In this document: positions 8,195 through 16,881 of the stretch, piece after piece
Numbering within the stretch: position 1 is the first letter of the stretch
Layout of the letters: each line of letters starts with the position of its first letter
Source: Thalassobacillus devorans
Lineage (GTDB): Bacteria > Bacillota > Bacilli > Bacillales > Halobacillaceae
NCBI RefSeq assembly: GCF_011761345.1
Contig: NZ_JAASRY010000003.1
Location: 124,001 to 188,000, forward strand
Direction: 5' to 3'
DNA: 64,000 nucleotides
Position numbers and translations under genes: made by a program
Notes under the pieces: generated by a model
Database searches by the model: none
Seen by the model: only the letters and a program-made list of their open reading frames with translations
What the model was told of the DNA's origin: nothing

Positions 8195-8821
8195 ATGAAT
8201 CTCGATGCCATCATGACTAAAATGAAAAATCATACGCCAAGCATTCTCGGCAAGCAACGGTTGAAGCCATTTTCCATATTGCTCCCTTTGATAGAAAAAG
8301 ACGGCGAGCTGCATCTGCTTTTCGAGGTGCGGTCTCATAACATCAGGCAGCCGGGCGAGGTCTGTTTTCCTGGTGGAAAAAAAGACGCGGAAGACAAGCA
8401 TGATAAAGACACAGCGGTCCGTGAGTCGATGGAAGAGCTTGGAGTGGATGATCAGGATATCGAACAGGTATTTCCGTTAGGTCAACTGGTAGGTTCCATG
8501 GACATGCGTGTCAATACGTATGTGGGCTTTATTAATCGCCCGTTGGATGCGATTGTCCCGAACCCGGATGAAGTCGGGGAAGTGTTCACCGTACCGCTTT
8601 CCTTTTTCCTCAACCATGAACCGGAAGTGCACTATGTAACACTGGAGGTAAAGCCAGCGGATGACTTTCCATACGAGCTTATTCCAAATGGTAAGGATTA
8701 TAACTGGCGTCCGCGGCAAATGGAGGAGTATTTTTATATCTATGGAGAAAAAGTAATCTGGGGACTTACCGCTCGGGTGCTTTATCATTTTATAGAGATT
8801 TTGCGCGAGAAAGAATTGTAG
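8195..8821 (+). CDS. NUDIX hydrolase, CoA pyrophosphatase-like
   Basis: 208 aa. The Nudix box runs from GG at residues 60-61 to RESMEELG at 76-83, which holds the metal-binding glutamates. The preceding RQPGEVCFPGGKKD is typical of the UPF0035/CoA-pyrophosphatase subgroup, which cleaves CoA or oxidised CoA to phosphopantetheine and 3',5'-ADP. Ribosome-binding site GGGG about eight bases upstream. Its own terminator follows immediately. Confidence 0.85.
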   Translation: MNLDAIMTKMKNHTPSILGKQRLKPFSILLPLIEKDGELHLLFEVRSHNIRQPGEVCFPGGKKDAEDKHDKDTAVRESMEELGVDDQDIEQVFPLGQLVGSMDMRVNTYVGFINRPLDAIVPNPDEVGEVFTVPLSFFLNHEPEVHYVTLEVKPADDFPYELIPNGKDYNWRPRQMEEYFYIYGEKVIWGLTARVLYHFIEILREKEL

Positions 8822-8853
8822 AAAACGTCTGGAACTTAGCCCAGACGTTTTTC
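8822..8853 (+). terminator. rho-independent terminator
   Basis: AAACGTCTGG/CCAGACGTTT stem with a T-rich tail, one base after the NUDIX stop codon. Confidence 0.85.
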
Positions 8854-8979
8854 TTTGGAAACTTCTGCCCTAACTCGGCCATGTTCCGCCCTAACGCAAG
8901 AAGGTTCTGACTTAACGACAGCACATACCGCCCTAATGCAGCTACATACTGACTTAACGCCGAAATATCCCTATAAAAA
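8854..8979. repeat. 21-bp-period degenerate array, family 1, copy B (6 units)
   Basis: Six 21-bp units start at 8854, 8875, 8896, 8917, 8938 and 8959, without indels. They have the same core (TTCYGCCCTAAC, variants TTCTGACTTAAC and TACTGACTTAAC) and the same invariant A at position 7 as the array at 319-444. It fills the whole space between two convergent terminators. Confidence 0.85.
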
Positions 8980-9006
8980 AAGAGACCAAATAAGTAATTT
9001 GGTCTC
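8980..9006 (-). terminator. rho-independent terminator of bglX
   Basis: GAGACCAAAT/ATTTGGTCTC perfect 10-bp stem. On the minus strand it is followed by a T-run. Confidence 0.85.
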
Positions 9007-9013
9007 ATAATTC

Positions 9014-11176
9014 CTATTTCTCTAAACGGAAGCTTTTGGCCAGGACATCTTCACTATTGGTCCCGACAAAAACAGTAAATTCTCCAGCATCACTCTTATG
9101 CTCCATGTTGGCATGGTAATAGCGCAGTTGTTCTTCAGTAATCGTGAAAGTTACTGTTTGCGATTCGCCTGCTCCCAGCGAAATCCGTTCGAAGGCTTTC
9201 AGTTCTTTCATCGGCCGCACGACTTGCCCTACGTGATCGCGGATATACAATTGAACGACTTCTTCTCCGGTCAAATCACCTGTGTTGGTGACGATGACAG
9301 AGACGGACAAGCGATCAGCAGCAGTTATCGTCTCGCTGGAAATCTCTAGATCCGAATATTCGAATTGGCTGTAGCTCAGCCCGTAGCCAAATGGGAACAG
9401 TGGCTCATTTGGGATATCCAGGTATTGAGAAACATAGCGATCCTGTGCGTCCGGTGCGTTTTGCGGACGGCCGGTGCTATAGCTGTTGTAGTAAACAGGA
9501 ACCTGTCCAACGGAATAAGGCATCGACATGGCCAGCTTAGCGGAAGGATTGACGTTTCCAAGCAGGATGTCAGCGACAGCATGCCCTCCTTCGGTACCCG
9601 GGTACCATGCTTCTACCACCGCGTCCGCATTCTCGGTGACTTCTCGTAAATCGAGTGGTCTGCCATTGAACAAGACAGCGACTACCGGTTTGCCGAGTGC
9701 CCGTACTTTTTTCAATAGATTGAGCTGGACTTCCGGCAGGCGGATATCGGCGCGGCAGCCGGCTTCCCCGCTCATATTGGAATCTTCACCAAGAGCCAGT
9801 ACGACGACGTCGGCCTGGTCTGCCGCTTGCAAAGCTTCCTCCAGCTGTTTATCCGTACTATCTTCGATTCTGGTACCATTCGCAACAAGGAGGTTGTCAT
9901 CAGAAAAATGTGTTTTTAAAGCGGTATCGACGGTAATCGTATCTTTTGCACGACCGCCCCAGGACCAAGGCCCCAAAATATCGGTACTGTCAGCAAACGG
10001 ACCAACAAGTGCCACTTTTTTATCTGCGGATAATGGAAGCAAGTCATCATTTTTCAATAAAACGATGGATTTGGAAGCAAGTTCTCTGGAGGCCTGGCGG
10101 TGATCATCAGAAAGAATGAAATCCGCCTCTTCCACTTCATCGGCAAAACGGTAAGGGTTTTCGAACAGTCCGAGCTTCTCTTTCAATTTCAAAATCCTAA
10201 GCACTGCTTCATCGAGAAGATTTTCCTCCAATGTTCCTTCCTCGATCAATTCTTCTACATGATTGACGTAGCAGGATGTCATCATCTCAATATCTACGCC
10301 GGCTTTCAACGCCAGTTCTGCTGCCTGCTTCTGATCTTCGGCAACCCCATGAGGGATTAATTCTTTCACCGCTCCCCAATCAGAAATCATGACACCGTCA
10401 AATCCCCATTCGTCCCGCAGGATGCCTCGCATCAGTGGTTCGTTTCCTGTCGATGGAATACCGTTCAATATATTAAAAGCCGTCATTACCATTTCACACC
10501 CTTCATCGAGTGCTGCTTTATAGGCCGGCAAGTAGTTTTCGCGCAGCATCCACTCTGACATATCAACGGTGTTATAGTCACGGCCGCCTTCTGGAGCGCC
10601 GTAAGCGGCAAAATGCTTCACGCAGGAAGCTACTTTATATTTTTCATTATCGAGATCCCCTTGGAACCCACGTACAAAGGCACGGGCAAATTCACTGTTC
10701 AAATACGTATCTTCACCAGTGGACTCCATCACGCGCCCCCAGCGAGGGTCGCGTACCAAATCGACCATCGGAGCGAATGTAACATGAACACCGGATACAG
10801 CCGCTTCTTTCGCTGCGATTGCGGCACTTTTTTCTGCGAGGTCGGTATCAAACGAACACCCAATAGCCAGAGGTACAGGGAAGATGGTACGGAAGCCATG
10901 AATGATATCCGACATAAATAACAATGGAATGCCTAACCGGCTTTCTTCCATATGTATTTTCTGGATATTGTTTGTTTCCTTCGCTCCTGAAGCTCCCAGC
11001 ACCGAGCCGGTATTTTTGATGTCTTCTTCATCGATGTTCATGTTTACCATCGGGCCTGTGATCTCCCCTCGGTCGGTAGCTCCCCGGAAAAATGGGGTAG
11101 CCAATTGAACCAGCTGGCCGACCTTTTCTTCTATCGTCATTTGTTCAAGCAATTGTTCCATCTTATTTTCGGACAT
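9014..11176 (-). CDS. bglX: beta-glucosidase, GH3 family
   Basis: 720 aa from the ATG at 11176, chosen because TAGGAGGAG lies upstream; longer in-frame extensions would run through the operator and promoter. Domains: GH3 N-terminal barrel (about 10-330) with the nucleophile Asp266 in GVMISDWGA; GH3 C-terminal domain (about 380-610); Fn3-like domain (about 645-715). There is no signal peptide, so it acts on imported or phosphate-free oligosaccharides in the cytoplasm. It diverges from an oligosaccharide ABC operon that shares its operator, so it probably hydrolyses the imported beta-glucoside. Confidence 0.92.
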   Translation of the reverse strand: MSENKMEQLLEQMTIEEKVGQLVQLATPFFRGATDRGEITGPMVNMNIDEEDIKNTGSVLGASGAKETNNIQKIHMEESRLGIPLLFMSDIIHGFRTIFPVPLAIGCSFDTDLAEKSAAIAAKEAAVSGVHVTFAPMVDLVRDPRWGRVMESTGEDTYLNSEFARAFVRGFQGDLDNEKYKVASCVKHFAAYGAPEGGRDYNTVDMSEWMLRENYLPAYKAALDEGCEMVMTAFNILNGIPSTGNEPLMRGILRDEWGFDGVMISDWGAVKELIPHGVAEDQKQAAELALKAGVDIEMMTSCYVNHVEELIEEGTLEENLLDEAVLRILKLKEKLGLFENPYRFADEVEEADFILSDDHRQASRELASKSIVLLKNDDLLPLSADKKVALVGPFADSTDILGPWSWGGRAKDTITVDTALKTHFSDDNLLVANGTRIEDSTDKQLEEALQAADQADVVVLALGEDSNMSGEAGCRADIRLPEVQLNLLKKVRALGKPVVAVLFNGRPLDLREVTENADAVVEAWYPGTEGGHAVADILLGNVNPSAKLAMSMPYSVGQVPVYYNSYSTGRPQNAPDAQDRYVSQYLDIPNEPLFPFGYGLSYSQFEYSDLEISSETITAADRLSVSVIVTNTGDLTGEEVVQLYIRDHVGQVVRPMKELKAFERISLGAGESQTVTFTITEEQLRYYHANMEHKSDAGEFTVFVGTNSEDVLAKSFRLEK

Positions 11177-11201
11177 ATGAACTCCTCCTATAAATAAATA
11201 A

Positions 11202-11260
11202 TTGAAACGTTTCGATTTTAATAATAATTGCAGTATAAACGCGGATGTTTTTAAAGTCAA
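11202..11260 (-). promoter_or_regulatory. bglX promoter with LacI-type operator
   Basis: On the minus strand TTGACT (11260-11255), a 17-bp spacer and TATACT (11237-11232) form a sigma-A promoter. The palindrome TTGAAACGTTTCGA (11202-11215) lies about 10-25 bases past the expected start, where a bound repressor would block elongation. The AACGTT centre is LacI-family-like. Its spacing does not fit the CcpA cre consensus, which needs one more base on each side of CG. Confidence 0.85.
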
Positions 11261-11321
11261 TATGGATGAAACCGTATTCATGCAGTTTTTTAATAAATTT
11301 TCAAAAAAGTAAGAAAACCAC

Positions 11322-11372
11322 TTGAAAGCGAATTCAAATTAAATTATAATGCAGTTATCGAAACGTTTCAAT
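11322..11372 (+). promoter_or_regulatory. ABC operon promoter with LacI-type operator
   Basis: TTGAAA (11322-11327), a 17-bp spacer and TATAAT (11345-11350) form a near-perfect sigma-A promoter. The operator TCGAAACGTTTCAA (11358-11371) covers the expected start site. It is the same 14-mer as the bglX operator in the opposite orientation, so one regulator should control both units. Confidence 0.88.
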
Positions 11373-11402
11373 AATTTTCACTAAATAAAGGGGTGCTTGG
11401 TA

Positions 11403-12632
11403 GTGAAGGGTAAATTAATGATGCTGCTGATCGTGGTTCTGTCCGCTGTACTGATCGGCTGTTCCGGTGGGGATTCCGAATCCGGCGGAGATAAAAACGA
11501 AGTGACTGTATGGGCGATGGGAGAAGAAGGTAAGCTATTGAAAGATTTCAGCAAAGGATTTGAAGAGAATTCGGATTACACGGTTGATGTTCAGGCGATT
11601 CCGTGGGATCAGGCACATGATAAACTGCTGACAGCCGTAGCTTCCGGTAACGGGCCGGACGTGGTGCAACTTGGAACTACATGGGTTCCTGAGTTCGCAG
11701 AAGCCGGTGCATTGAAGGACCTTTCAGAGTATACAAAGGATTATGATACGTTTGCCAAAGAGAATTTCTTTGACGGTGCCGTGGTATCCATGGAATATGA
11801 TAATCAGGTCGTCGGGATTCCTTGGTATGTCGATACACGCGTATTGTTCTACCGTACGGATCTTTTAAAAGAGGTAGGGTATGACGAAGCACCGAAGACG
11901 TGGGATGAATTGAAGGATGCGGCAAGCCAGCTTGCTGACCGCGGTGATGGTATGTATGGACTTGATATTGACCGTAATGACCAGATCACTCCATTCATTT
12001 TCGCTTGGCAAAATGGGTATGAGGCGAACCTGGAAAACAATGAACTGAATTTTGATACACCAGAATTCAAAGAAGCCATCGAATATTACACCAGCTATTT
12101 TGAAGAAGGTATCAGTCAGACGCAGCAAGGCAAAGATATTACACAGGCATTTGCGGATGGTTCGAAGCCGATGTTCTTCAGTGGTCCTTGGATGGTCAAC
12201 ATCATCAATGACCAGGCTCCCGATATTGAAGGGGATTGGGCAACAGCCGTCATGCCGAAAAAAGAATCCAATACATCAAGCATGGGCGGTGCAGTGCTAT
12301 CTGTCTTCGAAAGTGCTGACAATCCTGAGGGAGGCATGGAATTCATTTCTTACATGACAGAAACCGAAACCCAATTGGATTGGGCAGAAACTTCCAACAC
12401 ATTGCCTTCCCGTACCGAAGCGTGGGAAGATCCTATGCTTAAAGAGGACGAGATGTTCGCAACTTTCGGGAAGCAAATGGAAGATGCTAACCCAGGCTTG
12501 CAGACCGAACAGTTTGAACGGATCGCACAAGAATTCCTTGACTCAATTGAACGAATCACCCAGGGCGGTGCTGATTTGGACAAAGAGTTAGAATCATTCA
12601 ATGAAGAGGCAAAACGCCTTCTGGAAAAATAA
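11403..12632 (+). CDS. sugar ABC transporter substrate-binding lipoprotein
   Basis: 409 aa from a GTG at 11403 with AAAGGGG nine bases upstream. A lipoprotein signal ends in VLIGC with Cys20 as lipidation site. The body is a type-1 carbohydrate-binding fold of the MalE/UgpB group: VTVWAMGEEG, GPDVVQLGTTWVPEFAEAGAL, VPWYVDTRVLFYRTDLL-like and PMFFSGPWMV. It captures an oligosaccharide outside the membrane for the two permeases that follow. First gene of the operon, under the LacI-type operator. Confidence 0.92.
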   Translation: MKGKLMMLLIVVLSAVLIGCSGGDSESGGDKNEVTVWAMGEEGKLLKDFSKGFEENSDYTVDVQAIPWDQAHDKLLTAVASGNGPDVVQLGTTWVPEFAEAGALKDLSEYTKDYDTFAKENFFDGAVVSMEYDNQVVGIPWYVDTRVLFYRTDLLKEVGYDEAPKTWDELKDAASQLADRGDGMYGLDIDRNDQITPFIFAWQNGYEANLENNELNFDTPEFKEAIEYYTSYFEEGISQTQQGKDITQAFADGSKPMFFSGPWMVNIINDQAPDIEGDWATAVMPKKESNTSSMGGAVLSVFESADNPEGGMEFISYMTETETQLDWAETSNTLPSRTEAWEDPMLKEDEMFATFGKQMEDANPGLQTEQFERIAQEFLDSIERITQGGADLDKELESFNEEAKRLLEK

Positions 12633-12714
12633 CAGCTATGATGTTGAAGGGAGAAGGGGATGGAACTAGCTTTCATTCCCTTTTCTGTTTATCAAGGATA
12701 GGTAGGTGGTTCCA

Positions 12715-13602
12715 TTGAAACAATTACTGAATAACCGGCATCCATACATGTTTATTGCTCCAGCCGTCATTTTGCTGACGCTGTTCAGCGTCATCCCCAT
12801 AATTGTCGCGCTGGTGATCAGTTTTACAGATATGAATCTGAAAGGGCTCGCCAACTGGTCGGCGATCTCCTTTATTGGACTGGAAAATTATAAAGACCTT
12901 TTTTCCGATGCAACATTCATTAAGTCGGTCTTCAACACGTTTTTCTATGTCATTATAGGCGTACCTCTTGTTATTATTGCATCGCTATCGATTGCACTGT
13001 TATTGAATTATGGTACCAGCTGGATTTTCAATACGTTCCGGGCAGTCTATTATATGCCGTCAATTACGAATATCATTGCGGTAGCTGTCATTTGGGGATA
13101 CTTATACAACACGGAATATGGGCTGTTCAACTACTTACTTTCTCTGCTTACCGTGGATAACATTCCGTGGCTCGAGGAACCGACGATTGCAAAAATTTCC
13201 TTGATTATCCTCGCTGTCTGGAAAGGGATCGGGATCAATATGATCATCTTCCTCGCAGCACTTCAAGGCATTCCTAAATCTTACTATGAAGCAGCTGAAA
13301 TGGATGGGGCCAGCCGGCTGCAGGTGCTGTTTTATATCACGCTGCCATTGCTGCGTTATGCCACGTTCTTTGTAACCGTGACGACGCTGATTGGCTGGAT
13401 GCAGTTCTTCGAGGAACCATTCGTCATGACCGATGGCGGACCTTTGGACGGAACGATATCGATTGCTCTCTTCATTTACCAGGAAGGCTTCCGTTATAGT
13501 GAGTTCGGTTATGCGGCTGCAGGTTCGTTCATCCTGTTTGCGATGATTATTATCGTTACTGTCTTCCAGTTCAAGCTGCAGAAAAAAGATACGGATTTAT
13601 AA
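12715..13602 (+). CDS. sugar ABC transporter permease (MalF-like)
   Basis: 295 aa from a TTG at 12715 with GGTAGGTGG upstream; a GTG at 12706 is the alternative. Six membrane segments. The EAA loop reads YYEAAEMDGASRLQVLFYI, which docks the ATPase. It forms the channel with the next gene's product. Confidence 0.9.
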   Translation: MKQLLNNRHPYMFIAPAVILLTLFSVIPIIVALVISFTDMNLKGLANWSAISFIGLENYKDLFSDATFIKSVFNTFFYVIIGVPLVIIASLSIALLLNYGTSWIFNTFRAVYYMPSITNIIAVAVIWGYLYNTEYGLFNYLLSLLTVDNIPWLEEPTIAKISLIILAVWKGIGINMIIFLAALQGIPKSYYEAAEMDGASRLQVLFYITLPLLRYATFFVTVTTLIGWMQFFEEPFVMTDGGPLDGTISIALFIYQEGFRYSEFGYAAAGSFILFAMIIIVTVFQFKLQKKDTDL

Positions 13603-13620
13603 TAGAGAGGAGTGGAGGAT

Positions 13621-14451
13621 ATGGCTACAGCTACGAAGCGGAGCAAGGCGGAAAAATCACTTGTCATCTTGCTCCTGATTGTCGGGGGCGTGCTGGTTTC
13701 CCTGCCGTTTTTATGGATGATTTCCAGTTCATTCAAGCCGGAAAACGAAGTACTGGCGATTCCGCCAACCATCATTCCGGATAACCCGACGATAGAAAAT
13801 TATATCAACCTATTTACGAGCATGAACTTTACGGTGTATTTACGTAATACGATCATTATCGTACTTTTCTCATTCCTTGGCCTGTTATTCAACGCGATGG
13901 CCGGGTATGGATTTGCAAAATATGAATTCAAGGGCCGGGAAAGAATCTTTTATTTGGTGTTGGCCACGATGATGATTCCTGGCCAGGTTACGATGATTCC
14001 TGTGTACTTGATTTTAAACTCCATGGGACTGACGAATACGATGACCGGGATCATTTTGCCAGGGCTTGCGGTGGCGTTCAGCATCTTCCTGTTCCGCCAG
14101 TTCATGATGACAATCCCGGATGACCTGATTGAAGCGGCCAGACTCGATGGCGCTGGTGAATTCTACATTTTCTTCCGGCTGATCATCCCGATTGCGAAAC
14201 CGATTTTTGCTGTGCAGGGAATCCTCACGTTCATCGCCGGATGGAACAGCTTCCTATGGCCATTGATTATCGCAAACGATGAAAGCTTGTATACGTTATC
14301 GGTCGGCCTGTCTTTGCTGCAGGGGCAATATGCGAATAACTTCGCACTGCAAATGGCCGGGGCAGCGTTCATGGTTGTGCCGATCATCATTATTTTTGCC
14401 TTTTTCCAGAAATACATTGTCGAAGGTTTTACAATGTCTGGAATCAAATGA
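13621..14451 (+). CDS. sugar ABC transporter permease (MalG-like)
   Basis: 276 aa from the ATG at 13621 (AGAGAGGAG eight bases upstream). Six membrane segments. EAA loop DLIEAARLDGAGEFYIFFRL. No ATPase gene follows. In Bacillus several such importers share the ATPase MsmX encoded elsewhere, and the same is inferred here. Confidence 0.9.
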   Translation: MATATKRSKAEKSLVILLLIVGGVLVSLPFLWMISSSFKPENEVLAIPPTIIPDNPTIENYINLFTSMNFTVYLRNTIIIVLFSFLGLLFNAMAGYGFAKYEFKGRERIFYLVLATMMIPGQVTMIPVYLILNSMGLTNTMTGIILPGLAVAFSIFLFRQFMMTIPDDLIEAARLDGAGEFYIFFRLIIPIAKPIFAVQGILTFIAGWNSFLWPLIIANDESLYTLSVGLSLLQGQYANNFALQMAGAAFMVVPIIIIFAFFQKYIVEGFTMSGIK

Positions 14452-14518
14452 GTGTATGGCAGCGACTGAATCGCTTACAATGGAGCTAGACAGTGCTGCG
14501 TGATTGGGGGGATGTAAA

Positions 14519-15505
14519 ATGGCAACAATCAAAGATGTTGCAAAACGGGCAGGAGTTGCTGTGTCGACAGCCTCCTACGCGCTTAATGGAATAAATAAAG
14601 TCAGTCAGGCGACCGTCGATAAAGTTATGAAAGCTGCACAGGAACTGAATTATCAAAAGAACGGCATCGCTTCTGATTTGAAACGGACGAAGACGAATAC
14701 AATCGCTTTGATATTGAGTGACCTATCCGGGCCGTATTTCTCGGAACTGATCAAAGGCGTCCAGGACGTCACCACGTCGAACGGATACGACCTGATCGCC
14801 TGCAGTTCCGTCGGCGGGGATAAATCGACTGCGGCGAAGTTTTTGCGGGAAAAACGTGTGGATGGAGCGATCGTACTCGCTACGAACATTAGCACCGAAG
14901 CGATTAAAGCCTCGGCACGGGAAGACTTTCCGATTGTCGTGCTCGATCGGGAAGTGGACAATCCGAATGTGATCCACGTAGAGGTCGATAATGAGCAGGG
15001 CGGTTATGATGCGACGAAACACTTGCTCGATAAAGGTCATCGCTCTATTGCTTATGTCAGCGGTCCATTTGATTCCCATGACAACAAGGAGCGGTTCAAA
15101 GGATATCAAGCTGCGTTAGCCGCTTCCGAAGTCCCGTATCATTCCCGCTGGAAAATCAACGGTGATTTCACAAGGGAAGGCGGCTACCGGGCAACCCGCA
15201 CATTGATCGCCCAAAAAAATATGCCCGATGCCATTTTCTATGCCAATGATGAAATGGCGATCGGTGGGATGCAGGCTTTTTCCGAAAAAGGGGTTCGGGT
15301 GCCACAAGATATTTCGATTATCGGGTTTGACGATATTCAACTGGCAGAATATGTGAATCCGCCACTCACGACTGTAAGGCAGCCAAAGTACGAAGCTGGA
15401 TCACTTGCTGTCCATCTGATTTTCCAGATGCTTGCCGGAGAATCGGTCGATCAGACATATAAACTTGCAACGGAGTTTGTTGCACGTGATTCTGTGAAAA
15501 GCTGA
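14519..15505 (+). CDS. LacI-family transcriptional regulator
   Basis: 328 aa from the ATG at 14519 with GGGGGGAT upstream. An N-terminal LacI helix-turn-helix (MATIKDVAKRAGVAVSTASY) with the hinge at about residues 46-60, then a periplasmic-binding-protein-like effector domain (LILSDLSGPYFSELIKG, IDGA-like and IGFDDIQLAEYVNPPLTTV). It closes the beta-glucoside ABC operon and is the obvious candidate for the two identical AACGTT-centred operators. The ligand is probably the imported sugar or a hydrolysis product. Confidence 0.9.
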   Translation: MATIKDVAKRAGVAVSTASYALNGINKVSQATVDKVMKAAQELNYQKNGIASDLKRTKTNTIALILSDLSGPYFSELIKGVQDVTTSNGYDLIACSSVGGDKSTAAKFLREKRVDGAIVLATNISTEAIKASAREDFPIVVLDREVDNPNVIHVEVDNEQGGYDATKHLLDKGHRSIAYVSGPFDSHDNKERFKGYQAALAASEVPYHSRWKINGDFTREGGYRATRTLIAQKNMPDAIFYANDEMAIGGMQAFSEKGVRVPQDISIIGFDDIQLAEYVNPPLTTVRQPKYEAGSLAVHLIFQMLAGESVDQTYKLATEFVARDSVKS

Positions 15506-15508
15506 TAA

Positions 15509-15564
15509 AAAAAGCCTGGTTCCTGTCGTGCTGTATGGTTAGCAGTAAAGGATCCAGGCTTTTA
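15509..15564 (+). terminator. rho-independent terminator of the sugar operon
   Basis: AAAAGCCTGG at the base pairs with CCAGGCTTTT after a long loop. It follows the LacI-type gene. Confidence 0.75.
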
Positions 15565-15573
15565 TATTACTTA

Positions 15574-15609
15574 GGCCGATGTTTTGGCGGATGTATTGGC
15601 TGATAGTGC
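15574..15609. repeat. three 12-bp direct repeats
   Basis: GGCCGATGTTTT, GGCGGATGTATT and GGCTGATAGTGC follow one another at 12-bp spacing in the convergent gap between the LacI-type gene and the methyltransferase gene. Too short to judge significance. Confidence 0.4.
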
Positions 15610-15630
15610 GAAAAGGTTCAATAGTGAAGC

Positions 15631-16239
15631 TTACTTATTTACACCAATTACACAAACCGCCGGAACGGGTTTCATGGATTTTAATTCCACTTTAATATCT
15701 GAATAACCGGCTTGTTCAAGTGTTTCCATGTAATCTTCTCCAAGCTCTTTTGCTGTATCTTCTGTCGCTCCTTTTGTAAAAGGCTGGACCGTTATTGCCA
15801 GGATTCCATCGCGTTTCATATACTTACGGACCGCTCCCAATGTTTGTACAGGATTGTCCCAGAACATAATGGAATTGACAGCGTAGACTTTATCGAACGA
15901 CTGGTCAAAATCAGGGAGGTTATTAACGTCCGCAAGCTTCAATTCTACTTTTCCTTCCTGGATACTTTTCTTATTATTTTTACGTGCCTGTTCCAGCATA
16001 ACCTCGGAATAATCAATACCCACAACCTTTCCACCCTGTACGACTTTAGATACCATATCGAGGCCGACTCCTGGTCCAAAACCCATTTCCAGTATGTTGT
16101 CATCTGGTTTGATATCCAATAAAGAAATGGTCCACTCGTTTTTTTCTGAACCAATCTTTTTCATTAAGAAACCGGCGAATCGACCGAGTTTCCCTTCGGG
16201 TTTGCGGAATTGGAGAGAGAATTTATCGAAAACCCCCAC
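15631..16239 (-). CDS. class I SAM-dependent methyltransferase
   Basis: 202 aa from a GTG at 16239 with AAAGGAGGG upstream; longer in-frame extensions lack a site. Motif I ILEMGFGPGVGLDM and post-I VVGIDYSEVMLEQARKN place it in the Methyltransf_11/25 group. The substrate is not evident. Clustered with a VOC protein on the same strand, 53 bases away. Confidence 0.85.
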   Translation of the reverse strand: MGVFDKFSLQFRKPEGKLGRFAGFLMKKIGSEKNEWTISLLDIKPDDNILEMGFGPGVGLDMVSKVVQGGKVVGIDYSEVMLEQARKNNKKSIQEGKVELKLADVNNLPDFDQSFDKVYAVNSIMFWDNPVQTLGAVRKYMKRDGILAITVQPFTKGATEDTAKELGEDYMETLEQAGYSDIKVELKSMKPVPAVCVIGVNK

Positions 16240-16292
16240 AATGACCCTCCTTTCATACGTGGTCTCATTTATTTTATCTTCAACCAACAAAG

Positions 16293-16715
16293 TCAGTCTA
16301 TAAGGTCCCAATCAGGGTTATAGACTACTTCCCATAGATGACCATCAGGATCTTGAAAGTATCCGGAATACCCGCCCCAAAACGTATCTTGCGCCTGTAC
16401 AGTAATGGTGGCGCCCGCTTTTTCAGCTTGTTCCATTACGCTATCAACTTCTTCTTTGCTGCCGACATTATGACCAAGCGTAAATTCGGTAGGGCTTTTT
16501 GCAGTTTGTTTTAAATTAGTATCATAAGCAATATTTTTACGATTCCAAATGGCAAGCTTTAAACCGGGTTGCAGATCAAAAAAGGCAACAGCGCCGTGCT
16601 CGAATTCTTCTCCTATAATACCTTGTGTCTCGAATCCGAGCCCCTCCCGGTAAAAGTTCAACGCCTTTTCCAAATCATCTACACCTAATGTGATTACTGA
16701 AAGTCGAGGTTTCAT
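16293..16715 (-). CDS. VOC-family (glyoxalase-like) protein
   Basis: 140 aa, start at the ATG at 16715 because GGAGG is correctly spaced for it and too close to the ATG two codons upstream. Two beta-alpha-beta-beta-beta modules: LSVITLGVDDLEKALNFYREGLGF at the N-terminus and FWGGYSGYFQDPDGHLWEVVYNP at the C-terminus. The terminal Glu in LWEV is a usual metal ligand. Similar proteins act in resistance or isomerisation; this one is not assignable. Confidence 0.85.
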   Translation of the reverse strand: MKPRLSVITLGVDDLEKALNFYREGLGFETQGIIGEEFEHGAVAFFDLQPGLKLAIWNRKNIAYDTNLKQTAKSPTEFTLGHNVGSKEEVDSVMEQAEKAGATITVQAQDTFWGGYSGYFQDPDGHLWEVVYNPDWDLID

Positions 16716-16881
16716 ATACATTCCTCCAATATAAGCATTCTTATAATTATTTAATCCAAGGAATATGTGATGGAGTAAAATGGCGATATATCTTCCAAGG
16801 TTATATTCATTAAAATAACGTGCTGGTTGACATAACTTCTTAGCGCCGTCCGTTCTCTACGAACTCATGCAACAGTAGTTT

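Noticed and set aside
319-8979. CRISPR array
   Set aside because: The 21-bp units have a 12-base variable-core motif and no fixed 25-40 bp repeat with unique spacers; no cas genes are present.
11202-11372. CcpA cre sites
   Set aside because: Both palindromes have TGAAACG rather than TGNAANCG spacing, so they fit a local LacI-type regulator better.
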